Assembly: GCA_900554095.1 (NCBI GenBank)
Contig: USGC01000031.1
Coordinates: 1-13,971 of the forward strand
Direction: 5' to 3'
From: an uncultured bacterium
GTDB taxonomy: Bacteria; Cyanobacteriota; Vampirovibrionia; Gastranaerophilales; Gastranaerophilaceae
DNA length: 13,971 nt
Part shown: one piece after another, positions 7,832-12,931 of the stretch
Layout of the letters: every line of letters begins with the position of its first letter
Position numbering within the stretch: the first letter of the stretch is position 1
Made by a program: the position numbers and the translations under genes
Notes under the pieces: generated by a model
What the model was told of the DNA's origin: nothing
The model's input: only the letters and a program-made list of their open reading frames with translations
Databases searched by the model: none

Positions 7832-8935
7832 ATGCTTACACGGATACTTGCACTAATACGAAAAGAATTTTTGGCCACAATGAGAGATCCCAAAAGCCGC
7901 AGCATAATTATTGCAATGCCGCTTTTGCAGCTATTTGTATTTGCAAACGCAATTACCCTGGAAATAAAAAATATAGATATGGCTGTTTTGGATTACAACA
8001 ACTCGGTTGAAAGCAGAGAACTGGTTTCAAGGTTTAATAATTCAAAGTGGTTCCGCAAAATCACCTACGCCCAAAACCCTCAAGAAGTAAAACATCTTGT
8101 CGATACCCAAAAAGTCCAGATAGCTTTAGAAATTAATAATGATTTTTCAAGTAATATAAAAGCAAATAAACCGACATCCGTACAGATAATAGTAGACGGA
8201 AGACAGACAAATTCTGCGTCTATAGGCAATGGTTACGCCTCACAGATAATATCGAATTATTCCAACGAAATTTCGCCTGCAAAATCTCAAGGTGGCGTAA
8301 ACCTTGTTATTAGAAACTGGTTTAATCCGAACATTGAATACAAATGGTTTTTCGTAGTTTCTATCGTAACTATGCTTGCGCTAATGATTTCAATACTTTT
8401 GACGGCAATGTCGATTGCAAGAGAAAGAGAGCTCGGAACTTTTGACCAGCTTATTGTTAGCCCGCTTTCTTCTTTTGAAATTCTTATGGGAAAAACAATT
8501 CCGCCATTAATCATTGCAATGAGTTTGTCTTTAATAATGACAGGGCTTGCGATGTGGATGTTCAAAATCCCTTTTGTCGGGTCGTTTCCTATGTTTGTTA
8601 TTTCAATGTTTTGCGCATTGCTTTCAATTGTAGGAGTCGGGCTTTTTATTTCGTCGCTTTGCAAAACCCAGCAGCAATCAATTTTGGGCGTATTTGCTTT
8701 TCAAATGCCTGCTGTGCTTTTGTCAGGTTTTGTTTCGCCGGTTGAAGACTTACCCAAAATTTGGCAGTATATTGATATCTTTAACCCGGTTAAATATTTT
8801 ATGGTGCTTTCAAAAGGTATTTTTCTAAAAGGAATGGCGCCTGTTGATGTTTTCCAGCAAATTATCCCGCTTCTTCTGATTGCTGTCTTAACCCTTTCTA
8901 TAGCAGGGTGGACATTCAAAAGAAAGCTCGATTAG
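7832..8935 (+). CDS. ybhR: YbhR-type ABC-2 permease
   Basis: This is the second permease of the pump, 367 aa, with the same layout as its neighbour: cytoplasmic IRKEFLATMRDPKSR, a first helix (about 24-42), a periplasmic domain (about 43-168) and a C-terminal helical bundle. Its coupling segment is RERELGTFDQLIVSPL (197-212). The segments RNWFNPNIEYKWF (161-173) and the later LLSGFVSPVEDLP match E. coli YbhR closely. The ATG directly follows the ybhS stop with no gap, and GGAAGG (7821-7826) provides the ribosome-binding site. It is the last gene of the operon. The E. coli YbhFSR pump has been linked to export of antibiotics and cations; the substrate here is not known. Confidence 0.93.
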   Translation: MLTRILALIRKEFLATMRDPKSRSIIIAMPLLQLFVFANAITLEIKNIDMAVLDYNNSVESRELVSRFNNSKWFRKITYAQNPQEVKHLVDTQKVQIALEINNDFSSNIKANKPTSVQIIVDGRQTNSASIGNGYASQIISNYSNEISPAKSQGGVNLVIRNWFNPNIEYKWFFVVSIVTMLALMISILLTAMSIARERELGTFDQLIVSPLSSFEILMGKTIPPLIIAMSLSLIMTGLAMWMFKIPFVGSFPMFVISMFCALLSIVGVGLFISSLCKTQQQSILGVFAFQMPAVLLSGFVSPVEDLPKIWQYIDIFNPVKYFMVLSKGIFLKGMAPVDVFQQIIPLLLIAVLTLSIAGWTFKRKLD

Positions 8936-8946
8936 AACAAGACTTG

Positions 8947-8962
8947 AAAAAAAATTTTTTTT
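8947..8962. other. A8T8 tract after the efflux operon
   Basis: Eight A residues are followed directly by eight T residues, 11 bp after the ybhR stop. The tract could act as a weak A-U terminator on either strand. It could equally be a rigid or bent upstream element for the promoter candidate that follows. There is no G/C stem, so it is not a standard intrinsic terminator. Confidence 0.3.
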
Positions 8963-8963
8963 A

Positions 8964-8992
8964 TTGAAAAATAGTTTTGTAAAAATTATAGG
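8964..8992 (+). promoter_or_regulatory. Candidate promoter for the glucosaminidase-like gene
   Basis: TTGAAA (8964-8969), a 17-bp spacer and TATAGG (8987-8992) form a plausible sigma-70 promoter just after the A8T8 tract. Transcription would start near 8999, only a few bases before the ATG at 9003. The AGGA at 8990-8993 would then lie outside the mRNA. Confidence 0.35.
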
Positions 8993-9002
8993 AATTTAAG
9001 AT

Positions 9003-9710
9003 ATGCATTTACCAATTAGAATTAACCCCAAATTTTTTCGTGCACAAAATTTCAAACAAACAGCCATGAAAAAAGTTATACCTTCTGCTGTATTGATTGC
9101 AGAATCGTTAGGCTCATTCAGCGCGCACGCTCAGCATTTTGAAAAAGGCTTGCTGGCATATGACGAGTTTACAAGAGCTAAAACAATTACAAATTTCATA
9201 CCAAAGTCGCCAAAGCCAAAAGCTGTTCCAATACCGCCTTTAGCCGGCAATGACTTTATGCCAAAAAACAATTATTCAGTAAATTCACACTGCGTAAGAG
9301 ACATTTACAGAGGAACAGAGGCAGAATTGAACCACTTTATCGAAAAGCTTATACCGGCTAAAAAAGGCCGCAAAGATTACAACCCGCTTTACAACAAAGG
9401 CGAAAGCTTCATACGCATAGGCAAAAAATACAACATTAACCCATCTGTGCTGGCCGCGATTTCCATGATAGAAAGCAGCCGCGGTACATCAGTTCTTGCG
9501 CTCAAAAAAAACAACGTCGGCGGTTTGAATACAAAAAGAAAATTTAAAGATGTTGAAGAATGTATTGAAAAAATGGCCGAAATATTAGATAAGCGCTACA
9601 AAGAAGGAACCCGAACAGTAAAAGAAATCGGACTTTCCGGTAAATACTGCGCCAAAGAAGCCGGTGAACACTGGGCTAAAAACGTTGTTTTCTTTTTAAA
9701 CAGAATGTAA
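9003..9710 (+). CDS. Exported glucosaminidase-like (GH73-type) cell-wall hydrolase
   Basis: This is a predicted peptidoglycan hydrolase of the endo-beta-N-acetylglucosaminidase/lysozyme-like fold. Residues about 134-234 carry the family layout: ESFIRIGKKYNINPSVLAAISMIESSRGTS with the likely catalytic Glu157, then KKNNVGGL and an 'EHWAKNV' tail. The residues from Met22 (MKKVIPSAVLIAESLGSFSAHA) look like a signal peptide with cleavage after Ala43. The true start may therefore be the ATG at 9066, giving 214 aa. ATG 9003 has AGGA 9 bases upstream, whereas 9066 has no recognisable ribosome-binding site. A proline-rich linker (about 68-80) precedes the catalytic part. Its stop (9708-9710) directly abuts the stop of the opposing gene. 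Confidence 0.78.
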   Translation: MHLPIRINPKFFRAQNFKQTAMKKVIPSAVLIAESLGSFSAHAQHFEKGLLAYDEFTRAKTITNFIPKSPKPKAVPIPPLAGNDFMPKNNYSVNSHCVRDIYRGTEAELNHFIEKLIPAKKGRKDYNPLYNKGESFIRIGKKYNINPSVLAAISMIESSRGTSVLALKKNNVGGLNTKRKFKDVEECIEKMAEILDKRYKEGTRTVKEIGLSGKYCAKEAGEHWAKNVVFFLNRM

Positions 9711-10286
9711 TTATTTATTCAGCGCCTTAATAAGCATAAGAATATTTTCGCCTAAGTTTTGCATATTAGCGAGGGCTTCAGCATCGTTAACCACTTCGCC
9801 TTTGTCTCTGCCTATGCCGAAATTCCAGTAAGTAGAACCCGGAATAATCATTTCAGACATAAGCATCATATGGTGAACAGAAGCTTGAATAGCAGGCCCG
9901 CCACCTCTGCGCTGGGCAATTACAGCCGCACCGACTTTATGCTTGAACAGTTTTCCGTTAGCCAAAGCAACCACGCCTGCGCGGTCGATTAAGGCTTTCA
10001 ACTCCGCTGTCATGTCTGAAAAGTAAGATGGTGTTCCAAAAATTATCGCGTCTGCTGAGAATAAATCTTCCAGCAAATCGTTTAAAATATCGTCGTTAAA
10101 CGCGCATTTGCGGTTTAAGAGTTTTTGACAAGCCCAGCAGCCGCGGCAACCATGAATGTTTTTTCCGCCAATTTGAATCATTTTTGTTTCTACGCCTGCT
10201 TTTTGAAGCGGTTCAAGTGCTGCTTTTAGTAATATTTCTGTATTTCCGCCACTTCGCGGGCTCCCGTTAATTGCTACTGCTTTCAT
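9711..10286 (-). CDS. Iron-sulfur flavoprotein-like NADPH-dependent FMN reductase (flavodoxin fold)
   Basis: This 191-aa cytoplasmic redox protein has a flavodoxin-like fold. The N-terminal INGSPRSGGNTE (6-17) is the FMN phosphate-binding loop, and GTPSYFSDMTAELKALIDR (starting near residue 89) is the second conserved block. Four cysteines at 47, 50, 53 and 61 form CX2CX2CX7C, matching the compact [4Fe-4S] motif of iron-sulfur flavoproteins. It may therefore pass electrons between a cluster and FMN; partner and substrate are unknown. It is the last gene of a leftward operon, and its ATG overlaps the GNAT stop by one base (TAATG). AGGAG lies inside the end of the GNAT gene. There is no intergenic space to the convergent gene at its 3' end. 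Confidence 0.88.
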   Translation of the reverse strand: MKAVAINGSPRSGGNTEILLKAALEPLQKAGVETKMIQIGGKNIHGCRGCWACQKLLNRKCAFNDDILNDLLEDLFSADAIIFGTPSYFSDMTAELKALIDRAGVVALANGKLFKHKVGAAVIAQRRGGGPAIQASVHHMMLMSEMIIPGSTYWNFGIGRDKGEVVNDAEALANMQNLGENILMLIKALNK

Positions 10287-10786
10287 TAACTCTCCTTTAT
10301 TTCGTATTCCATAATAAAATCTTCCATCAAATAGCCGTCGCCGATATTGACTGTTACATTTGAAATGATTTTAAATCCCCAATATTCATAAGTTTTAATT
10401 GAGTGCGTGTTGAATTTATTTACCGTAAGCTGTATTTTATCAAAATTGTTGTTCTTAGCAATTTTAACAATCTGATCAAAAGACATTTTGCCGAACCCTT
10501 TGCCGCGCAAACTTTTCTTGAAGTAGAGTTTTGAGAGAAACAGGTGGTCATTTTTTGGTGAAACTCCAAAATATCCGACATTTTCTCCGTCTTTTTGAAC
10601 AAGAAAATAACAGTAATTTTCGTTACGCATTTGATCTTTAATAGCCGCTGCGGATTGGAATTTATTAATCATATAATAAATTTGACCTAATGTAAGAATT
10701 TCAGGATAATACTCAAACCATATTTCATAAGCCAGTGTAGCAAGCTCTTGGATTAAACTCTCATCAACTCTTTTAAACTTTATCAT
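10286..10786 (-). CDS. GNAT-family N-acetyltransferase
   Basis: This 166-aa protein has the GCN5-related acetyltransferase fold. The acetyl-CoA pyrophosphate loop is RGKGFGK, with strand LSKLYFKKSLRGKGFGKMSFDQI at about residues 84-106. The C-terminal motif B region contains NTHSIKTYEYWGFK, typical of small-molecule or protein N-terminal acetyltransferases of the RimI/YhbS type. The acceptor cannot be predicted. The ATG is preceded by GGAG, read on the minus strand from the end of the thioesterase gene, and the gap to that gene is 3 bp. It overlaps the downstream flavoprotein gene by one base, so these genes should be cotranscribed. Confidence 0.88.
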   Translation of the reverse strand: MIKFKRVDESLIQELATLAYEIWFEYYPEILTLGQIYYMINKFQSAAAIKDQMRNENYCYFLVQKDGENVGYFGVSPKNDHLFLSKLYFKKSLRGKGFGKMSFDQIVKIAKNNNFDKIQLTVNKFNTHSIKTYEYWGFKIISNVTVNIGDGYLMEDFIMEYEIKES

Positions 10787-10789
10787 TAA

Positions 10790-11536
10790 TTAACTCCATA
10801 TTGCATTAATAGTACATAAATCTTCACCTGAATCTACGTTTTGCAAAAGGTGAACCGTTTGATTTTGATTTACAAATTGAATTTTGCTGAGAACTTTACT
10901 GCCGTATTTTATTTCTTTTTTGAAAACCATATCTAGAATTTTTAAATGTCTTGAGGTTTTGAAATCAAAGCTTAAAGGCTCAAAAGCCCAGATAATATAA
11001 TTGCAGTTGTTGGCGTGGCAATTAACGTCAATATCATCGTAACGGATTTCAAAAACTTTTTCTATATCAGCTTTTTCAAGCGGCATGATTTTTTGAAAAC
11101 TCAAATCTCCTTCGCGTTTTTCAAACTTTGGCATGTTGGGATTTCCTTCGAGGGCTTTTTCTATAGGGACGATGCTCTTGGAATTCATGTCAACGAGCGA
11201 CCATGTACTGATAATTTTAGCAAGGCATTTTTGTCCTTGACACAGCTCAAAATCACGAAATGCAAACTGTTTCAAATATCCGCGCGGCTCTGTTTTTATA
11301 GTTAAGTCATAAACCGAAACCGGGTAATCTAAAAATTCCATATGATATTTTAAGAGAAACCAGCAAAGCCTGCGCTTTTCAATGTACGAGTAGCCGAAGC
11401 CAAGGTTTTCAGCGTTTTGGCTTGCCATATCCTGAAGAAAATTCAAAAGCGCAGAAGGCTTTAAGCTAAGCTTGTAATCCATTTCAGAATATTTAACTTT
11501 TATATCCTCGCAAAAATTCATGAAACAATTATACAT
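10790..11536 (-). CDS. Acyl-ACP thioesterase (double hotdog)
   Basis: This enzyme would release free fatty acids from acyl-acyl carrier protein in the cytoplasm. The 248-aa protein has two hotdog halves. The first contains KPSALLNFLQDMASQNAENLGFG (26-48) and RGYLKQFAFRDFEL (85-98). The second contains the active-site region DIDVNCHANNCNYIIW (168-183) with Asn172 and His174, matching the N-x-H-x-x-N-N pattern of plant and bacterial acyl-ACP thioesterases. ATG 11536 is the longest start. An in-frame ATG at 11521 (Met6, MNFCEDIKVKYSEMDY) fits family N-termini better. Neither has a well-placed ribosome-binding site; TAGGAA lies 14 bases before the first. It sits 17 bp after the HAD gene in the same operon. 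Confidence 0.88.
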   Translation of the reverse strand: MYNCFMNFCEDIKVKYSEMDYKLSLKPSALLNFLQDMASQNAENLGFGYSYIEKRRLCWFLLKYHMEFLDYPVSVYDLTIKTEPRGYLKQFAFRDFELCQGQKCLAKIISTWSLVDMNSKSIVPIEKALEGNPNMPKFEKREGDLSFQKIMPLEKADIEKVFEIRYDDIDVNCHANNCNYIIWAFEPLSFDFKTSRHLKILDMVFKKEIKYGSKVLSKIQFVNQNQTVHLLQNVDSGEDLCTINAIWS

Positions 11537-11553
11537 TAAACTAAAGAAAATTC

Positions 11554-12210
11554 CTATAAGTTTACAAATTTCAAAATTTCACTGGGCGTATCAGCGAGGA
11601 ATTGAGCGCCGTTATTTTTGAGAAAGTCTTTACTCTTGTACCCGTAGGTAACGCTGATACATTTTAAGCCGGCGTTTTTGGCTGTTTGGATGTCAACTTC
11701 GGAATCTCCGACAAAAACAGCTTGATTGCAGCCCAAAAGCTTCATGGCTTTGAAAATACTATCAGGGGCGGGCTTTTTGCGGACATGTTCGTCTTCGCCT
11801 ATAGCAATGTCTATTTTGCCGTCAAAGTAGTGCTTGCAAAGTTCTTTAACAGCCTTGTCAAACTTGTTAGAAACAACAGCAATCAAACATCCGCGGCTTT
11901 TTAAGTTATCCAAAAGGTCATAAATACCATCAAAGGGCTTTGTTTTTGCGTACATGTTTTGGGCGTAATGTTCTTTAAAAAGTGCTAAAAGTTTTTCAAA
12001 CTGGGGGTTTTGGGCACCATTAGGGACAGCATGTTCCATAAGAATTCTGACGCCGTTACCCACAAAAGAGCGGATTTCATCAAGCGAACGCTGTGGATAA
12101 TTATATTTTTGAAGCACGAAATTAACACTATTTTTCAAATCTTCCAGCGTATAAAGCAGCGTCCCGTCAAGATCAAAAAGAACAACAAACCTATCTTTAC
12201 CCATAACCAT
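11554..12210 (-). CDS. HAD-superfamily phosphatase, phosphoglycolate phosphatase-like
   Basis: This 218-aa haloacid-dehalogenase hydrolase belongs to subfamily IA with an alpha-helical cap. Motif I is FDLDGTL, with nucleophile Asp13 and acid/base Asp15. Motif II is VVSN, the motif III lysine lies in RKKPAPDSI, and motif IV is GDSEVD. The layout is that of Gph-type phosphatases (phosphoglycolate or pyrophosphate are possible substrates), but specificity cannot be assigned. ATG 12210 has AGGA only 1 base away. The in-frame ATG at 12204 (Met3) has the same site at 7 bases and is the likelier start. It is the first gene of the leftward operon and directly adjoins the origin-like region. A -10-like TATAAT for it lies inside the AT-rich element there. 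Confidence 0.9.
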   Translation of the reverse strand: MVMGKDRFVVLFDLDGTLLYTLEDLKNSVNFVLQKYNYPQRSLDEIRSFVGNGVRILMEHAVPNGAQNPQFEKLLALFKEHYAQNMYAKTKPFDGIYDLLDNLKSRGCLIAVVSNKFDKAVKELCKHYFDGKIDIAIGEDEHVRKKPAPDSIFKAMKLLGCNQAVFVGDSEVDIQTAKNAGLKCISVTYGYKSKDFLKNNGAQFLADTPSEILKFVNL

Positions 12211-12230
12211 TTCCTTCCAAGTTTTCTACA

Positions 12231-12289
12231 AATATTATACTACTATATATTAATATAATAAATATATATATAAATAATAGTAGTAGTAA
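12231..12289. other. AT-rich DNA unwinding element with DnaA-trio-like triplets
   Basis: 54 of 59 bases are A or T, including 36 in a row (12244-12279). On the right edge, reading leftward from the box at 12302-12310, a 12-base spacer with GGAGC leads to TTA-CTA-CTA-CTA-TTA (12289 down to 12275). On the left edge, reading rightward from the box at 12222-12230, a 9-base spacer leads to CTA-CTA (12240-12245). Box, short spacer, then CTA/TTA triplets running into the AT-rich DNA is the arrangement described for DnaA-trios in Bacillus subtilis. The right side is the fuller match. Confidence 0.7.
12234..12262 (-). promoter_or_regulatory. Candidate promoter of the leftward HAD operon inside the AT-rich element
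   Basis: On the minus strand a perfect TATAAT (12239-12234) has, 17 bp upstream, only a weak -35 (TTTATT, 12262-12257). Transcription would start near 12227, inside the putative DnaA box at 12222-12230, leaving a leader of about 20 bases before the HAD start. DnaA binding could thus repress this operon. Any AT-rich segment yields TATAAT by chance, so this is weak. Confidence 0.35.
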
Positions 12290-12330
12290 GCTCCAAATAT
12301 TTGTAGAAAACTACCTGAAACTATCTGTAT

Positions 12331-12344
12331 ACCTGAATTTAGGT
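12331..12344. repeat. Imperfect palindrome between putative DnaA boxes
   Basis: ACCTGAATTTAGGT is a 14-bp palindrome with one mismatched pair, in the gap between the boxes at 12302 and 12344. Its left half, ACCTGAA, is repeated directly at 12313-12319. It could bind a second origin protein; nothing in the sequence names one. Confidence 0.35.
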
Positions 12345-12497
12345 GTAGAAAAAATTGTAGAAAACATGTAGAAAAACTGTAGAAAACTTTCAGTAAAACA
12401 AAATAAAGAACAATAAATGTAGAAAACCCAAAAGTTTTCTACAAAAAAGACAAGGTTTTCTACAACTTTTCTACAGAAAATCCTCCATCAATACCAG

Positions 12498-12526
12498 TTG
12501 ACAAACAAAAACCTTTGTGGTATAAA
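12498..12526 (+). promoter_or_regulatory. Consensus-quality promoter at the right edge of the origin region
   Basis: TTGACA (12498-12503), a 17-bp spacer and TATAAA (12521-12526) match 11 of 12 consensus positions, the best promoter in the window. It points right, with a predicted start near 12533. No recognised gene begins within 200 bp, and a terminator-like hairpin follows almost at once. Confidence 0.65.
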
Positions 12527-12532
12527 GATTGT

Positions 12533-12582
12533 GGGGTAAATGTATATTTATAAGTCTTGTCAATTGACGAGACTTTCTTTTT
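12533..12582 (+). ncRNA. Possible very short RNA between promoter and terminator
   Basis: The promoter at 12498-12526 and the hairpin ending in a T-run at 12582 would define a transcript of about 50 bases, half of which is the terminator stem. It could be a small RNA, an attenuated leader for the downstream operon, or transcription whose purpose is to open or supercoil the neighbouring origin. There is no match to an RNA family I recognise. A 37-codon reading frame from 12540 runs through the terminator and looks accidental. Confidence 0.35.
12552..12582 (+). terminator. Intrinsic terminator
   Basis: AAGTCTTGTC (12552-12561) and GACGAGACTT (12566-12575) pair in RNA over 10 positions with one G-U wobble, closing an AATT loop. 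TCTTTTT (12576-12582) follows directly. The other strand has no T-run after the stem, so it terminates rightward transcription. Confidence 0.7.
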
Positions 12583-12586
12583 CCGT

Positions 12587-12608
12587 ATCCCGAGCGGGTT
12601 TTTGGGAT
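12587..12608 (+). terminator. Second, weaker hairpin with T-run
   Basis: CCC-GAGC-GGG (12589-12598) is a short GC stem followed by TTTTT (12599-12603). Alternatively ATCCC (12587-12591) pairs with GGGAT (12604-12608). It may be a backup terminator to the one just upstream; the stem is short. Confidence 0.35.
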
Positions 12609-12671
12609 GTCGTATTTCAAAGGGATTTTTATTATAGCGTAAAAATTCTATAAACAAAAATATATTAAGAA

Positions 12672-12700
12672 TTGTAAAACTTATATAAATATTATATACT
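12672..12700 (+). promoter_or_regulatory. Promoter candidate of the rightward prmC operon
   Basis: TTGTAA (12672-12677), a 17-bp spacer and TATACT (12695-12700) give a start near 12707 and a leader of about 54 bases that includes AGAGAGG (12742-12748). An 11-bp palindrome TTGAC-T-GTCAA (12700-12710) lies exactly over the start region and could be an operator. A second TATAAT at 12749-12754 lies 6 bases before the ATG but has no clear -35. Confidence 0.45.
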
Positions 12701-12760
12701 TGACTGTCAATTTTTCTTTACAAACTTTTTTATATTTATATAGAGAGGTATAATTTATTT

Positions 12761-12925
12761 ATGAACGGTGAAAAACGTCCGGATTTAAAAGTTATCGAAC
12801 AAGCCGCGCCAAAAACGACTAAAAAAACAGTGCAAGGCCATTCAAATCCAATTTTGAAAAAACTTGCTGTATATATTAACGAGGATTTAGGCAAATTCAC
12901 TGTCAAAGACCTCTTTAAAAAGTAG
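12761..12925 (+). CDS. Small basic protein of unknown function (54 aa)
   Basis: This short gene was found by reading the frame from ATG 12761 to TAG 12923-12925. The product is lysine-rich. A polar N-terminal half (about residues 1-28, with PDLKVIEQAAPKTTKKTVQG) leads into a more structured C-terminal half (PILKKLAVYINEDLGKFTVKDLFKK) that looks like two short helices. I recognise no family. A purine-rich AGAGAGG lies 12 bases before the ATG, somewhat far for a ribosome-binding site. It begins the rightward operon leading away from the putative origin, and the next gene starts 6 bp after its stop. Codon use (AAA-rich, AT-rich third positions) resembles the neighbours. A real gene is likely because of the spacing and its promoter. 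Confidence 0.6.
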   Translation: MNGEKRPDLKVIEQAAPKTTKKTVQGHSNPILKKLAVYINEDLGKFTVKDLFKK

Positions 12926-12931
12926 TGTGAA

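Larger units (their letters stand above)
12220..12312. repeat. Perfect 17-bp inverted repeat bounding the AT-rich element
   Basis: AGTTTTCTACAAATATT at 12220-12236 is repeated as its exact reverse complement at 12296-12312. Each arm contains one putative DnaA box, so the two boxes face each other across a 59-bp AT-rich interior. The arms are too far apart and the interior too long to be a terminator; a symmetrical protein assembly site is more likely. Confidence 0.85.
12220..12475. other. oriC: Putative chromosomal replication origin (oriC)
   Basis: This non-coding stretch between divergent operons holds ten exact copies of the 9-mer TTTTCTACA, an AT-rich unwinding-type segment, and DnaA-trio-like triplets in the right place and polarity. 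These are the parts of a bacterial origin: double-stranded DnaA boxes, an origin recognition spacer and an unwinding element. The 9-mer differs from the E. coli consensus TTATCCACA at positions 3 and 6, and from the cyanobacterial TTTTCCACA only at position 6. Copies in both orientations argue against plasmid iterons, which normally run head to tail. Neither dnaA nor dnaN is in the window, so linkage does not help. The identification rests on the motif pattern alone. Confidence 0.75.
12222..12475. repeat. Ten exact copies of TTTTCTACA (putative DnaA boxes)
   Basis: Read as TTTTCTACA on the + strand: 12222-12230, 12435-12443, 12456-12464, 12467-12475. Read as TGTAGAAAA on the + strand: 12302-12310, 12344-12352, 12356-12364, 12367-12375, 12378-12386, 12418-12426. 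Seven are part of the longer GTTTTCTACA. Start-to-start steps at 12344-12378 are 12, 11 and 11 bp, and the last pair is also 11 bp apart, placing neighbouring boxes on the same face of the helix. I noticed no further copy elsewhere in the window, although this was by eye. Confidence 0.88.

Noticed and set aside
2975..8935. Efflux operon as a recently acquired mobile island
   Set aside because: Base composition and codon style look like the flanks, and there are no integrase, transposase, tRNA or direct-repeat boundaries.
8947..8962. A8T8 as the efflux operon's terminator
   Set aside because: It has no G/C stem and hardly any loop. An A-U-only hairpin is too weak to call, so it is listed only as a sequence feature.
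12222..12475. CRISPR array or plasmid iterons
   Set aside because: The repeat unit is only 9-10 bp, occurs in both orientations and lacks uniform spacers, so it is not CRISPR. Iterons usually run head to tail beside a rep gene, and no rep gene is present.
12587..12608. Part of a tRNA gene (GC-rich arm)
   Set aside because: There is no T-arm consensus (GTTCGAATC), no anticodon arm and no acceptor pairing around it. I see no tRNA or rRNA anywhere in the window.
12540..12653. A 37-codon frame on the + strand (ATG 12540) with GGGG just upstream
   Set aside because: It reads through the intrinsic terminator stem and T-run, and the peptide shows no protein-like pattern. It is more likely a chance frame within the short transcript region.
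12460..12657. A 65-codon open frame on the minus strand
   Set aside because: It runs through putative DnaA boxes, a near-consensus + strand promoter and a terminator. Its product is low-complexity and basic with no ribosome-binding site or recognisable pattern.
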